This document shows, piece after piece, positions 45,924 to 53,680 of a stretch of DNA of 64,000 bases (positions are counted from its first letter, which is position 1; each line of letters begins with the position of its first letter). Below the pieces are notes generated by a model that saw only the letters and a list, made by a program, of their open reading frames with translations, made no database searches and was not told the origin of the DNA. Position numbers and translations under genes: made by a program. This stretch comes from Amycolatopsis pittospori (lineage in GTDB: Bacteria; Actinomycetota; Actinomycetes; Mycobacteriales; Pseudonocardiaceae): assembly GCF_013870525.1 (NCBI RefSeq), contig NZ_JACBXD010000029.1, positions 1 through 64,000 on the forward strand, written 5' to 3'.

Positions 45924-46208
45924 TCAGGCGCCTTCGACGCCGATGTCGAACGCGGACTCGCTGTCCGCCTTCGAGTACGAGCGGAACGCGATATGCGTGA
46001 CCGTGCTCAGCACACCGGGGACCTTGCCGATCTTCGCCGGGATCAGGTCCGCGAGGTCCTCGTGAGCCGCGACCCGGACCGAGGCGATCAGGTCGACGTC
46101 GCCCGCGCAGGAGTAGACCTCTCGGACGCCTTCGATGTCCGCGATCGCCTGTGCCGCTTCGGGGATCGCATCGGCCTCGACCTGGATCAGCACGATCGCG
46201 GTGATCAC
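45924..46208 (-). CDS. Stand-alone Lrp/AsnC ligand-binding (RAM) domain
   Basis: A 94-aa protein that is only the effector-binding half of Lrp/AsnC regulators: ITAIVLIQVEADAIPEAAQAIAD, YSCAGDVDLIASVRV and STVTHIAFRSYS fill a beta-alpha-beta-beta-alpha-beta fold. It has no helix-turn-helix, so it may act as a sensor or modulate a full-length Lrp protein. GTG 46208 follows AGGAGG at 7 bases. It probably forms dimers or octamers that bind an amino acid. Confidence 0.9.
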   Translation of the reverse strand: MITAIVLIQVEADAIPEAAQAIADIEGVREVYSCAGDVDLIASVRVAAHEDLADLIPAKIGKVPGVLSTVTHIAFRSYSKADSESAFDIGVEGA

Positions 46209-46247
46209 TACAGCGCCTCCTACATACGGGAATCCGGTGCCGCGATC

Positions 46248-47966
46248 CTAGCCCGCCACTCGTTCCAACGCCGTCGCACTCGCCGCCAGGTCCAGCCACT
46301 CCTGCCAGCCACCGGAGACGGCCGCCTCCGCCCAGGGGTGGGTGGTGCGCACCAGCCGGACGCCGGGGCGGGTCAGCCAGCGCAGCAGGATGCGGACCTC
46401 GTCCGAGATCGCGCCGAACAGCGGGCCGGGACCGGGGATCACCGTCTCCGCCGAAGCCACCAGCATCTCCACGACCGGCATCGGCGGCACCCCGCGCCGC
46501 GCGACGCCCGCCGACGCGAGCCTGCCGTACCGGATCACCGCCAGTTCCCAGCCGCCGTTGCCGTCGGGTCCGGCGGCGATGAGCTCGGGGATGCCCGCCA
46601 GCGCGGACTGCCGGTGCGCCCGGCCGACCGCGCGGATCAGCCCGGCGAGCTGGTCGCGGTGCTGGGCGGCCTGTTCGAAATGCTCCGCCGAGGCGAGCCG
46701 GGCCAGTTGATCGGCGGCCGCCCGCAGCGGACGGCCGTCCGTGCCGGCGATCAGTCCGGACACGGCCAGCACGCCGGGCCGGTACGCCTCGACCGTCTGC
46801 AGTCCCGCGCACGGCGCCCCGCAACGTCCCAGCTCGGCGAGAACGCAGGGTTTGCCGTTCGGCTCCGTCGCCGAGATGCGCTGGGTGCACGTCCGCAGCC
46901 CGGAGGCGCCGGCGAGGGTGTCCGCGGCGGACCGGGCGTCGGTCTGGCTGCGAAACGGCCCCAGCATCCCGTCTCGCGGCATGCGGACCACGGACAGACG
47001 GGGGAAGGCCTCCTCGGTCAGTGCGACCCACCAGGCGTGGCGTGGGTTCTTGGAACGGCGGTTGTACATCGGGCGATGCGCGGCGATCAGCCGCAACTCC
47101 CGGATCGCGGCCTCCAGCGCGTGCGAGCACTCGACCGCGTCGACCCGTTCCGCGAGCGCGACCATCTCGCGGATCCGGCCGCGGCTCTCCGAGCCGGTGA
47201 AGTACTGCCGGACCCGGCGGCGCAGGTCGGACGACGTCCCGACGTAGAGCACCTCGTCGCTCGGGCCGCGGAACAGGTACACGCCGGGCCTCGACGGGAG
47301 ATGTTCGGCGAGAGAACGTTTGCGCCGCTGGGCCGGGGTGACCTCGGGCAGGTAGTCCAGTAGTTCTTCGAGGGTGTGGACACCGAGGTTGCCGACGCGC
47401 TCCAACAGCGCGTGCAGGACGTCCACAGTGGCCCGGGCGTCCGCCAGGGCGCGGTGATTGGGCGTTGTCCTGGCCCCGAACAGCGCGGCCAGCGCGGAGA
47501 GCCGGTAGCTGGGCGTCTCGTCCCGGGAGATGACCCGGCGGGCGAGCCGGACCGTGCAGACGACGGCCGTCTTCGGCCAGTGGTAGCCGTGGCCCTCGCA
47601 GGCCGCGCGCATGAACCCGGTGTCGAAGGGGGCGTTGTGCGCCACCAGCACGCATCCGGAGATGAACTCGAGGAAAGCGGGCAGCACGCGCTCGATGCGG
47701 GGAGCGTCGTAGACCATCGCGCTGGTGATGCCGGTGAGCTCGACGATCTGCGGCGGAATCGGCATCCCCGGGTTGACGAACGTGCCGAATTCGCCGACGA
47801 CCTCGCCCGCCCGGACCTTGACCGCGCCTATCTCGGTGATCCCGTCCGGCCCGGGTTTCGTCCCCGTGGTCTCCAGGTCGAAAACGACGAAAGTGGTGTC
47901 CCGCAAGGGTGTTCCGAGTTCGTCGAAGGCGAGTTGTGCCGCCCCCGGCCGCCGTCCGGTGTCCAT
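46248..47966 (-). CDS. DnaQ-like exonuclease fused to GIY-YIG (UvrC/Cho-like) domain
   Basis: Two-nuclease protein of 572 aa. The N-terminal DEDDh 3'-5' exonuclease (about 20-200) shows FDLETTG, HNAPFDTGFM and HRALADARAT, and a central GIY-YIG domain (about 225-320) begins RPGVYLFRGPSDEVLYVGTS. The C-terminal part (about 320-572) resembles the post-nuclease region of Cho/UvrC-type proteins. From memory a similar fusion exists in mycobacteria (Rv2191). Likely role: DNA repair or proofreading; not tested. It is divergent from the NYN protein gene, 96 bases apart. Confidence 0.9.
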   Translation of the reverse strand: MDTGRRPGAAQLAFDELGTPLRDTTFVVFDLETTGTKPGPDGITEIGAVKVRAGEVVGEFGTFVNPGMPIPPQIVELTGITSAMVYDAPRIERVLPAFLEFISGCVLVAHNAPFDTGFMRAACEGHGYHWPKTAVVCTVRLARRVISRDETPSYRLSALAALFGARTTPNHRALADARATVDVLHALLERVGNLGVHTLEELLDYLPEVTPAQRRKRSLAEHLPSRPGVYLFRGPSDEVLYVGTSSDLRRRVRQYFTGSESRGRIREMVALAERVDAVECSHALEAAIRELRLIAAHRPMYNRRSKNPRHAWWVALTEEAFPRLSVVRMPRDGMLGPFRSQTDARSAADTLAGASGLRTCTQRISATEPNGKPCVLAELGRCGAPCAGLQTVEAYRPGVLAVSGLIAGTDGRPLRAAADQLARLASAEHFEQAAQHRDQLAGLIRAVGRAHRQSALAGIPELIAAGPDGNGGWELAVIRYGRLASAGVARRGVPPMPVVEMLVASAETVIPGPGPLFGAISDEVRILLRWLTRPGVRLVRTTHPWAEAAVSGGWQEWLDLAASATALERVAG

Positions 47967-48062
47967 GATCGGGCACAGTAGGGGTGGGCACCGACAATCT
48001 CACGATCCGCGCACGGTGTCCCATCGAGCGCGCCCCGAGCCCGTGGGGCCTACGCTGGAGCG

Positions 48063-49451
48063 ATGCAACCGCAGCCCACAGTGCCCGAACTGCCCGAGGA
48101 CGCCACCGGCGGACCCTCGGGTGTCGTGCCGTCGGCTGACGGTGACGAGACCCTGGAAGAGGTCCCCGTCGAAGGCTGGACGTCCCTTCCGGAGGCCGTG
48201 CGGGAGCGGATCGCCGAGCTCGCGGCGGCCGCCGTCGGCAAACTCCCGGTCGCCGACGTGCCGAGACAGCTGCGCCCGGTCGCGAAGTTCGCCCCCGCGA
48301 AACGCGCGAAACTCGGCGGGACGGCGCTGCTCGCCGCGCTGGGGGAGTCGTCGCAGTTCCGGGTCGCGGTCACCGAATGGCTGCGTGACCACCGCAAGGA
48401 CGCCCTCGACCCGAACGATCCCGACTCCGTCACCGCCGCGGCCGCCGCCGTGCTGCTGGGCGAGTCCGGTGCGGCCGGACGGGTCCGGCTGGTGGCGAAG
48501 AACGCCGAGGAGACGGCGTTGCGCGCCGAACGCGACGCCGCGCTCGCCCGCAACCAGCGGCTGGAGACCGAACTGGTCCAGCTGCGCGAAGATCTGCGCG
48601 AGGCGAAGGAGATCGCCGGTGGCGCGCGGGGCGAACGCGACGCCGAGGTCGAGAAACTGCTGAAGCGCCTGCGGGAACAAGGCGTCCAACTGCGCCAGGC
48701 CAAGGACGCCGTCGCCGAGGCCCACGCTCAGATGGAGAGCGGCGGCGCGGAGCGCGCCGAAGAGATCAAGGCGCTGAAGGCCCAGTTGGACCGTGAGAGG
48801 CAGCGAGTCGCCACCGAGCGGGCGCGGGCCGAGAAGGCCGTCACGGACGCTGAGATCGCCCGTCAGTCCGCGCGCGAGGCACGTCAGGCCGACGAGGTCC
48901 GGCTCGGACTGCTGCTGGACACGATCGAGGGCGCCGTCGGCGGCCTTCGCCGGGAACTCTCGGTGAGCGCACGCGGCCAGCGTCCGGCGGACATGGTCCG
49001 CGGCGCGACGTCGGGCCTGGGCGCGGGCGGCAAGATCCAGGACGTCACCGCGCTCGACAGGCACCTCGCGCTGCCCAATGTGCATCTGATCGTCGACGGC
49101 TACAACGTCACGAAGACCGGCTATCCGGAACTCGCGCTCTCCGACCAGCGGGACCGGCTCATCCACCAGCTTTCCGCGCTGGCCGCCCGGACTTCGGCCG
49201 AGGTGACCGTGGTGTTCGACGGCGCCGGCGTGCTCTCCGTGCCCGCCGCGGTGCCGCGCGGCGTGCGGGTGCTGTTCTCCGAACGCGGGGTGCTCGCGGA
49301 CGACGTCATCCGCTCCCTGGTCGCGGCCGAGCCGCCCGGGCGGCCGATGGTGGTCGCGAGTACGGACCGGGCGGTGGCGGACTCGGTGCGGCGGAAGGGC
49401 GCGCACCCGGTGCCCTCGGCGGTTCTCGTTTCGCGGCTCAGCCGGGTGTAG
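48063..49451 (+). CDS. NYN (PIN-like) domain protein with coiled coil
   Basis: A 462-aa protein with an acidic N-terminal part, a long coiled coil (about 150-285, many Ala/Glu/Arg heptads) and a C-terminal NYN domain (about 335-450: HLIVDGYNVTKTGYPELALSDQRD, TVVFDGAG, DVIRSLVAAE). NYN domains are RNase-type folds related to YacP/Rae1, using three or four acidic residues that are present. A role in RNA cleavage is likely. ATG 48063. A palindrome begins 4 bases after its stop. Confidence 0.88.
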   Translation: MQPQPTVPELPEDATGGPSGVVPSADGDETLEEVPVEGWTSLPEAVRERIAELAAAAVGKLPVADVPRQLRPVAKFAPAKRAKLGGTALLAALGESSQFRVAVTEWLRDHRKDALDPNDPDSVTAAAAAVLLGESGAAGRVRLVAKNAEETALRAERDAALARNQRLETELVQLREDLREAKEIAGGARGERDAEVEKLLKRLREQGVQLRQAKDAVAEAHAQMESGGAERAEEIKALKAQLDRERQRVATERARAEKAVTDAEIARQSAREARQADEVRLGLLLDTIEGAVGGLRRELSVSARGQRPADMVRGATSGLGAGGKIQDVTALDRHLALPNVHLIVDGYNVTKTGYPELALSDQRDRLIHQLSALAARTSAEVTVVFDGAGVLSVPAAVPRGVRVLFSERGVLADDVIRSLVAAEPPGRPMVVASTDRAVADSVRRKGAHPVPSAVLVSRLSRV

Positions 49452-49454
49452 ATG

Positions 49455-49498
49455 TCGTGAGTGGTGAGGACGGTTAGAACCGTCCTCACCACTCACGA
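49455..49498. repeat. Perfect palindrome, GTCGTGAGTG family, copy 4
   Basis: Perfect 21-base arms (49455-49475, 49478-49498) around AG, tip GGTT-AG-AACC. It starts 4 bases after the NYN gene and its right arm holds the stop codon (TCG TGA) of the convergent gene at 49493. It is the second case of a stop codon within this repeat family. Confidence 0.9.
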
Positions 49499-50485
49499 GC
49501 ATTTCCGGCAGGTGACGCGTTCGGTCATCGGTCGCCACCCTTCCCGCAGGAGGATCGTGCGGACCTCGTCCGCGACCTGACACGGGGAGTTCCGGACGTC
49601 CTGCCAGCCGTAGACCAGCCGGGCTCGACCGGCGAGTTCCGCGGCGTTGTCCCGGCGACGGTCCCGGAAGGCGACGGCGGCCATGGCGTGGGTCGCGCGT
49701 CCGTCCAATCGGACGGTCACGGCGGCTCCGTGCGAGTCGTAGGTGACGTCCTCCCACAACGTCTTCCCGTCCACTTCGACCGGTGTCTGCCGGTCACCCG
49801 CCGGCAGCCCGTGCAGGATCTCGACCTGATCCTTGAACTCCACTTCGAGAGCCGACATGAGGCCGTCGGCCACCAGTTGGAGACCTCGCTGGATCTCAGC
49901 GCGAAAACGGAACGGCGGGCGCATCGACACGCAGTCCCGCATCGCGGACAGGGGGACTTTGCTTCGGCTCACCAGGTCGACGACGACGTTCAAGGCCTCT
50001 TTCGCGGTCGGCTGGGAAGTCGCCAGGTCGGCGATCGTGTCCGTGAGCCTGGTGCGGGGCGGCCAGGTTTCGGCCGCGGAATGGGGGAGTGCCCTCGACC
50101 GGTGCACTTTCACCAGTGGGGGTTGGGAGATCGCCGAACTCGAATAGCGCACCGTGATTTCGACAGGTCCCTCCGCGATCGGCACGAGACGCCATTCCTC
50201 GGCGGCCGTGCGGTGGCTCAGGACCGCGTCTCCGCCGCCGTAGCGGAGCGCTGCGTGGATCATGGCACTTCGCGGGAGAGGGCCGGTGAACGTGGCATAG
50301 ACCCGCGGAAGCACTCGTCGCCAGCGTCCGGCCTCCAGGTTGGCGACGATATCGGCCTTGGAGTGTCCATAGGCCCGGAGCTGCGCTCTGGAGACGACGC
50401 CGTACTGCTCCTCCAGGAGGACCGGCCAGCTCGGCCGTTGTTCGGCCGGGATCGCTTCTTCCGACCAGCGGTTGTGTAAGGGCAC
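49493..50485 (-). CDS. AbiEi-like antitoxin-domain / DUF559-type protein
   Basis: A protein of about 330 aa resembling the common actinobacterial type IV antitoxin (AbiEi) N-terminal domain plus DUF559-like endonuclease-type C-terminal domain. EEQYGVVSRAQLRAYGHSKADIVANLEAGRWRRVLPRVYATFTG (about 20-62) is the winged-helix part; EVEFKDQVEILHGLPAGDRQTP with VDGKTLWEDVTYD is the C-terminal acidic/DUF559-like core. No partner toxin gene adjoins. The start is uncertain: GTG 50485 gives family length but has a poor ribosome site. The stop lies inside a palindromic repeat. Confidence 0.75.
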   Translation of the reverse strand: MPLHNRWSEEAIPAEQRPSWPVLLEEQYGVVSRAQLRAYGHSKADIVANLEAGRWRRVLPRVYATFTGPLPRSAMIHAALRYGGGDAVLSHRTAAEEWRLVPIAEGPVEITVRYSSSAISQPPLVKVHRSRALPHSAAETWPPRTRLTDTIADLATSQPTAKEALNVVVDLVSRSKVPLSAMRDCVSMRPPFRFRAEIQRGLQLVADGLMSALEVEFKDQVEILHGLPAGDRQTPVEVDGKTLWEDVTYDSHGAAVTVRLDGRATHAMAAVAFRDRRRDNAAELAGRARLVYGWQDVRNSPCQVADEVRTILLREGWRPMTERVTCRKCS

Positions 50486-50583
50486 CCCTTCACGATCACC
50501 GGATTTCGCCGCGTGCGTGCGACGGAAAGCAGATCTGTGGACAGCGAGGGCGGTTGTGGATAACCGGTACAGCGGGTGCTGCG

Positions 50584-50631
50584 GGTCGTGAGTGGTAAAG
50601 GCGGTTCTAACCGTCCTTACCACTCACGACC
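50584..50631. repeat. Palindrome, GTCGTGAGTG family, copy 5
   Basis: Arms of 23 bases (50584-50606, 50609-50631) with two G-T-type mismatches around CT, tip GGTT-CT-AACC. It lies between the AbiEi-like gene and the small Cys-rich gene, upstream of both divergent starts, unlike the other copies that end genes. Confidence 0.85.
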
Positions 50632-50665
50632 GAAACTGTCGGTGCCACCTCCTACCCTGCTGACC

Positions 50666-50899
50666 ATGGACGACAAGGCCATCGCCGATATAGCGGACAT
50701 AGAGAACCTCGTCATCGATTGCGACCGGTGCGTGGTCCGCGGTGACGCATGTCATGACTGTGTCGTCAGCGTTCTCCTGGGTGCCCCGCCGGCGCTCGAA
50801 TGGGACGCTGACGAGCGGAAGGCGGTCGACGCGCTCGCGGCGGCGGGGATGGTCCCGCGCCTCCGGATGGTGGAACCGGCCCGCCGGATGACGGCCTGA
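50666..50899 (+). CDS. Small cysteine-rich protein
   Basis: A 77-aa protein with CDRCVVRGDACHDC, that is CX2C-X6-CX2C at about residues 19-32, which fits binding of one zinc or a small iron-sulfur site. It starts at ATG 50666. No known function. It precedes the NlpC/P60 gene by 450 bases on the same strand and is conserved near it in relatives as far as I recall. Confidence 0.7.
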   Translation: MDDKAIADIADIENLVIDCDRCVVRGDACHDCVVSVLLGAPPALEWDADERKAVDALAAAGMVPRLRMVEPARRMTA

Positions 50900-51349
50900 G
50901 ACACGCCCGGACCGTGGCATTCGACGAGTGGTCGATCCGATCGGGTGAACGGTAGGTAGTCGTGACCAGCCCCAGGATGTAACGCCCGTCACAAGTTTCC
51001 ACTCATGCTGGTCCGAAGGTGTTTCGGCGCATCACGGAGAGTTTTTGCGGTGGGCGTGGTGGACGCGGTGCCCGTGGTTTCGTAACCTGTCCGAGATCTC
51101 GTGGACGGAAGTCGTCGACAGACGGCGACACGGGATCGCCACTGAAGCAGCTTTGTCGGGGAGCTGCACCAGAACCAGCCGTGCGCCAAACCTGTTGCGA
51201 TAGCACTCGGCCAGGCGCAAGGCGGGAACGCGGGGAACCGCGCGGGCTTCTCACGAGGCCGGCGACGCGGCTTCGCGGAAGAGGGCCCCCGACCTCTTCG
51301 TCCCAGGGTTTCCGGTCAGTGGCCGACAGCAAAGGAGACACGCGCGACC
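50900..51349 (+). other. Long leader upstream of the NlpC/P60 gene
   Basis: 450 bases with no convincing gene; the plus-strand open frame 51019-51582 overlaps the NlpC gene and has no ribosome site. It contains a GTAAC/GTCAC direct repeat (50979-50993) and GC-rich hairpin-prone segments around 51200-51300. Strong leaders occur before muralytic enzyme genes in actinobacteria. I found no ydaO-type consensus strings. Confidence 0.6.
50979..50993 (+). promoter_or_regulatory. Possible MtrA-type 9-base repeat
   Basis: GTAACGCCC and GTCACA lie in direct repeat at 9-base spacing (50979-50993), about 360 bases before the NlpC gene. This resembles the 9-base GTCACA-type repeats bound by MtrA upstream of some mycobacterial muralytic genes. 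Position relative to the start is far, so the call is tentative. Confidence 0.25.
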
Positions 51350-52402
51350 GTGCAGTCGCATCCAGTCAAGCGCGTGGTGTCAGGAGCTTTGGCCGCGGCC
51401 GCGGTGATCACAGCCGTAACGGTCGCTCAGCCTTCCGCCACCGCAGCCCCAGCCCCCGCCCCCCAACAGCCCCCGTCCGGCTCGGACGCGCTCGCCAAGT
51501 ACCGCGACCTCGCGGCACAGGCCGAGAAGGCGAACGAAGACCTCCTCAAGGCGAAGGACGACCTCGCCGCGAAGCAGGGTGAGCTCGACAAGGCCACCGC
51601 GGACGCCGCGGCCGCCAAGGACATCGGCGTCAAGGCGGCCGGTGACGAGAAGACGTTCCAGGCCGAGGTCAACAAGTTCGCCGGTGCGTCGTTCACCAGC
51701 GGTGTGCAGCTCAACAAGCTGTCCTCGCTGCTGTCGGGCGCGTCGACCCAGGACTTCCTGGAGCGCTCCTCGGCGCTCGAGGTCCTCGCCGCGAACAAGA
51801 ACGCCGCCCTGAACAACCTGAGCGGTGCCGTCGCCCAGGCCGCGGCCGCCGCGAAGCAGGCTTCGGACGCGCAGGCGTCCGCCACCTCCGCTCGCGACGC
51901 CGCGTCCAAGCTGACGACGGACATCGAAGCGCGCCAGAAGACGCTGAACGACCAGCTCAAGGAAATCGAGCGGGCCGGCGGCAACCTGAGCTCCGCGGAC
52001 AAGGCGGCCCAGAAGGACAAGGGCGGCGCGTTCCCCAACCTGCCCGCTCCGGGTCCGGCCGCCGCGGCGGCCCTCTCGGCCGCGAAGAGCAAGCTCGGCA
52101 GCGCCTACGTGTGGGGCGCGACCGGTCCGTCCACCTTCGACTGCTCCGGTCTGATGCAGTGGGCGTACAAGCAGGCGGGTCTGAGCCTGCCGCGGTCGAG
52201 CCGTCAGCAGGCCACCTTCGGCGCCCCGGTGGAGAAGTCGCAGCTTCAGCCGGGCGACCTGGTGTTCTACTACTCGCCCGTTTCGCACGTGGGCATGTAC
52301 GTCGGCAACGGCATGATGGTGCACGCGCCGACCTCCGGTGACGTCGTCAAGGTGTCGCCGCTGCAGAACAACTACGTCGGGGCCCGTCGCCCGACCGCTT
52401 GA
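51350..52402 (+). CDS. NlpC/P60 peptidoglycan endopeptidase
   Basis: Secreted cell-wall hydrolase of 350 aa cutting gamma-D-Glu-meso-DAP bonds. Sec signal (about 1-33, ending SATAAPA), a coiled-coil region (about 45-230, Ala/Lys/Glu/Asp-rich) and a C-terminal NlpC/P60 domain with Cys265 (FDCSGL), His313 (SHVGMYVG) and His325 as third residue. The architecture matches RipA/RipD-like proteins; from memory the neighbour of pimB in mycobacteria (Rv2190c) is the same type. GTG 51350 follows AAAGGAG. The coiled coil may position it at the septum. Confidence 0.93.
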   Translation: MQSHPVKRVVSGALAAAAVITAVTVAQPSATAAPAPAPQQPPSGSDALAKYRDLAAQAEKANEDLLKAKDDLAAKQGELDKATADAAAAKDIGVKAAGDEKTFQAEVNKFAGASFTSGVQLNKLSSLLSGASTQDFLERSSALEVLAANKNAALNNLSGAVAQAAAAAKQASDAQASATSARDAASKLTTDIEARQKTLNDQLKEIERAGGNLSSADKAAQKDKGGAFPNLPAPGPAAAAALSAAKSKLGSAYVWGATGPSTFDCSGLMQWAYKQAGLSLPRSSRQQATFGAPVEKSQLQPGDLVFYYSPVSHVGMYVGNGMMVHAPTSGDVVKVSPLQNNYVGARRPTA

Positions 52403-52424
52403 TCGAACCTTTTGTCCTGCGACA

Positions 52425-52478
52425 GGACGAGCGAAAGGGGCGGTACCGCACGAGCGGTGCCGCCCCTTTCGCTCGTCC
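52425..52478. terminator. Terminator after NlpC/P60 gene
   Basis: Arms of 25 bases (52425-52449, 52454-52478) with one mismatch around ACGA, core GCGAAAGGGGCGG. It lies between the NlpC gene stop and the pimB GTG, 23 and 22 bases away. Confidence 0.85.
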
Positions 52479-52499
52479 GGGGCCAAGTAGCCTGCAGGG

Positions 52500-53657
52500 G
52501 TGCTGAGGACCCTGCTGGTGACCAACGACTTCCCGCCCCGGCCCGGCGGCATCCAGAACTACCTGAACTCGCTGGCCACCCGTCTGCCCGCGGACGACCT
52601 CGTCGTCTACGCCCCGGCCTGGGAGTCGAGCACCGGCTCGCACGGCGAGTTCGACGCCGCCGCCCCGTTCGAGGTGGTGCGCCATCCGACGTCCCTGATG
52701 CTGCCGACACCGGACGTTCTCAAGCGGGCGAAGGAGATCATGCGCGCCCGCGACTGCGAGGCCGTCTGGTTCGGGGCGGCCGCGCCGCTCGCTTTGCTGG
52801 GGCATCCGCTGCGTTCCGCGGGCGCCCGCCGGGTGCTGGCGTCGACGCACGGCCACGAGGTCGGCTGGTCGATGCTCCCGGGTTCGCGGCAGGCGTTGCG
52901 CCGCATCGGCGACACCGTCGACGTGATCACCTATGTCAGCAAATACACGCGCTCCCGCTTTTCGGCCGCGTTCGGTCCGATGGCGGGATTGGAAATGCTC
53001 CCGTGCGGTGTGGACACCGCCCTTTACCGCCCGGATCCCGCCGCGGGCAAGGAAATCCGCGACAGGCACGGTCTCGGCGACCGGCCGACCATCGTCTGCG
53101 TTTCCCGGCTGGTGCCGCGAAAAGGCCAGGACATGCTCATAAAGATCCTGCCCGAACTCCGTAGGCGGATCCCGGACGTGGCGCTGCTGATCGTCGGCGG
53201 CGGCCCGTACCGCAAGACGCTCACCGGGCTTGTCGACGCGCTGGGGGTCGAAGACAGCGTGGTCATCACCGGATCGGTGCCGTGGAAGGAGTTGCCGGCG
53301 CATTACAACGCCGGCGACGTCTTCGCCATGCCGGCCCGGACGCGCGGGAAGGGGCTCGACGTCGAGGGACTCGGCATCGTGTACCTGGAGGCCTCGGCGA
53401 GCGGGCTGCCGGTCGTCGCGGGCAATTCCGGCGGTGCGCCGGAAACGGTGCTGGACGAGGTCACCGGCCACGTCGTCGACGGCCGCGACGAACAGCAGCT
53501 GCGGGAGACGCTGGCCGCCTTGCTGGAGGATCCGGTGCGGGCGCGGCGGATGGGGGCCGCCGGCCGCGAGTGGGTCAGCGAGAACTGGCGTTGGGACACC
53601 ATGGCGGGCAGGCTTTCCGGGCTGCTCGACGGCGACCCGGTCGCGGCGGTGCGGTGA
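52500..53657 (+). CDS. pimB: GT4 mannosyltransferase, PimB type
   Basis: Adds the second mannose in phosphatidylinositol mannoside synthesis from GDP-mannose. The 385-aa protein shows the GT-B fold: N-terminal NDFPPRPGGIQNY (about 9-21), VGGGPYRKTL near 230, and the C-terminal EGLGIVYLEASASGLPVVAG (about 290-309) nucleotide-sugar region with EX7E. GTG 52500. It follows the NlpC gene as in mycobacteria (Rv2188c-Rv2190c). Acts at the cytosolic membrane face. Confidence 0.9.
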   Translation: MLRTLLVTNDFPPRPGGIQNYLNSLATRLPADDLVVYAPAWESSTGSHGEFDAAAPFEVVRHPTSLMLPTPDVLKRAKEIMRARDCEAVWFGAAAPLALLGHPLRSAGARRVLASTHGHEVGWSMLPGSRQALRRIGDTVDVITYVSKYTRSRFSAAFGPMAGLEMLPCGVDTALYRPDPAAGKEIRDRHGLGDRPTIVCVSRLVPRKGQDMLIKILPELRRRIPDVALLIVGGGPYRKTLTGLVDALGVEDSVVITGSVPWKELPAHYNAGDVFAMPARTRGKGLDVEGLGIVYLEASASGLPVVAGNSGGAPETVLDEVTGHVVDGRDEQQLRETLAALLEDPVRARRMGAAGREWVSENWRWDTMAGRLSGLLDGDPVAAVR

Positions 53658-53680
53658 CGGCGGACGGTCGGTGAACGCCG

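Noticed and set aside
45856-48024. 722-codon minus-strand frame across the Lrp-type and nuclease genes
   Set aside because: It is a shifted-frame shadow of the nuclease gene on the same strand.
50486-50623. N-terminal extension of the AbiEi-like gene reading through the palindrome
   Set aside because: The extra residues translate the repeat itself and non-coding sequence, with no ribosome site.
50900-51349. ydaO (c-di-AMP) riboswitch before the NlpC/P60 gene
   Set aside because: The gene type is a classic target, but I could not find the conserved GGGGUGAAU- or UCAGCUAAC-like strings in the leader.
51019-51582. 187-codon plus-strand frame overlapping the NlpC start
   Set aside because: It has Arg/Gly-rich composition, overlaps the secreted hydrolase gene in another frame and lacks a ribosome site.
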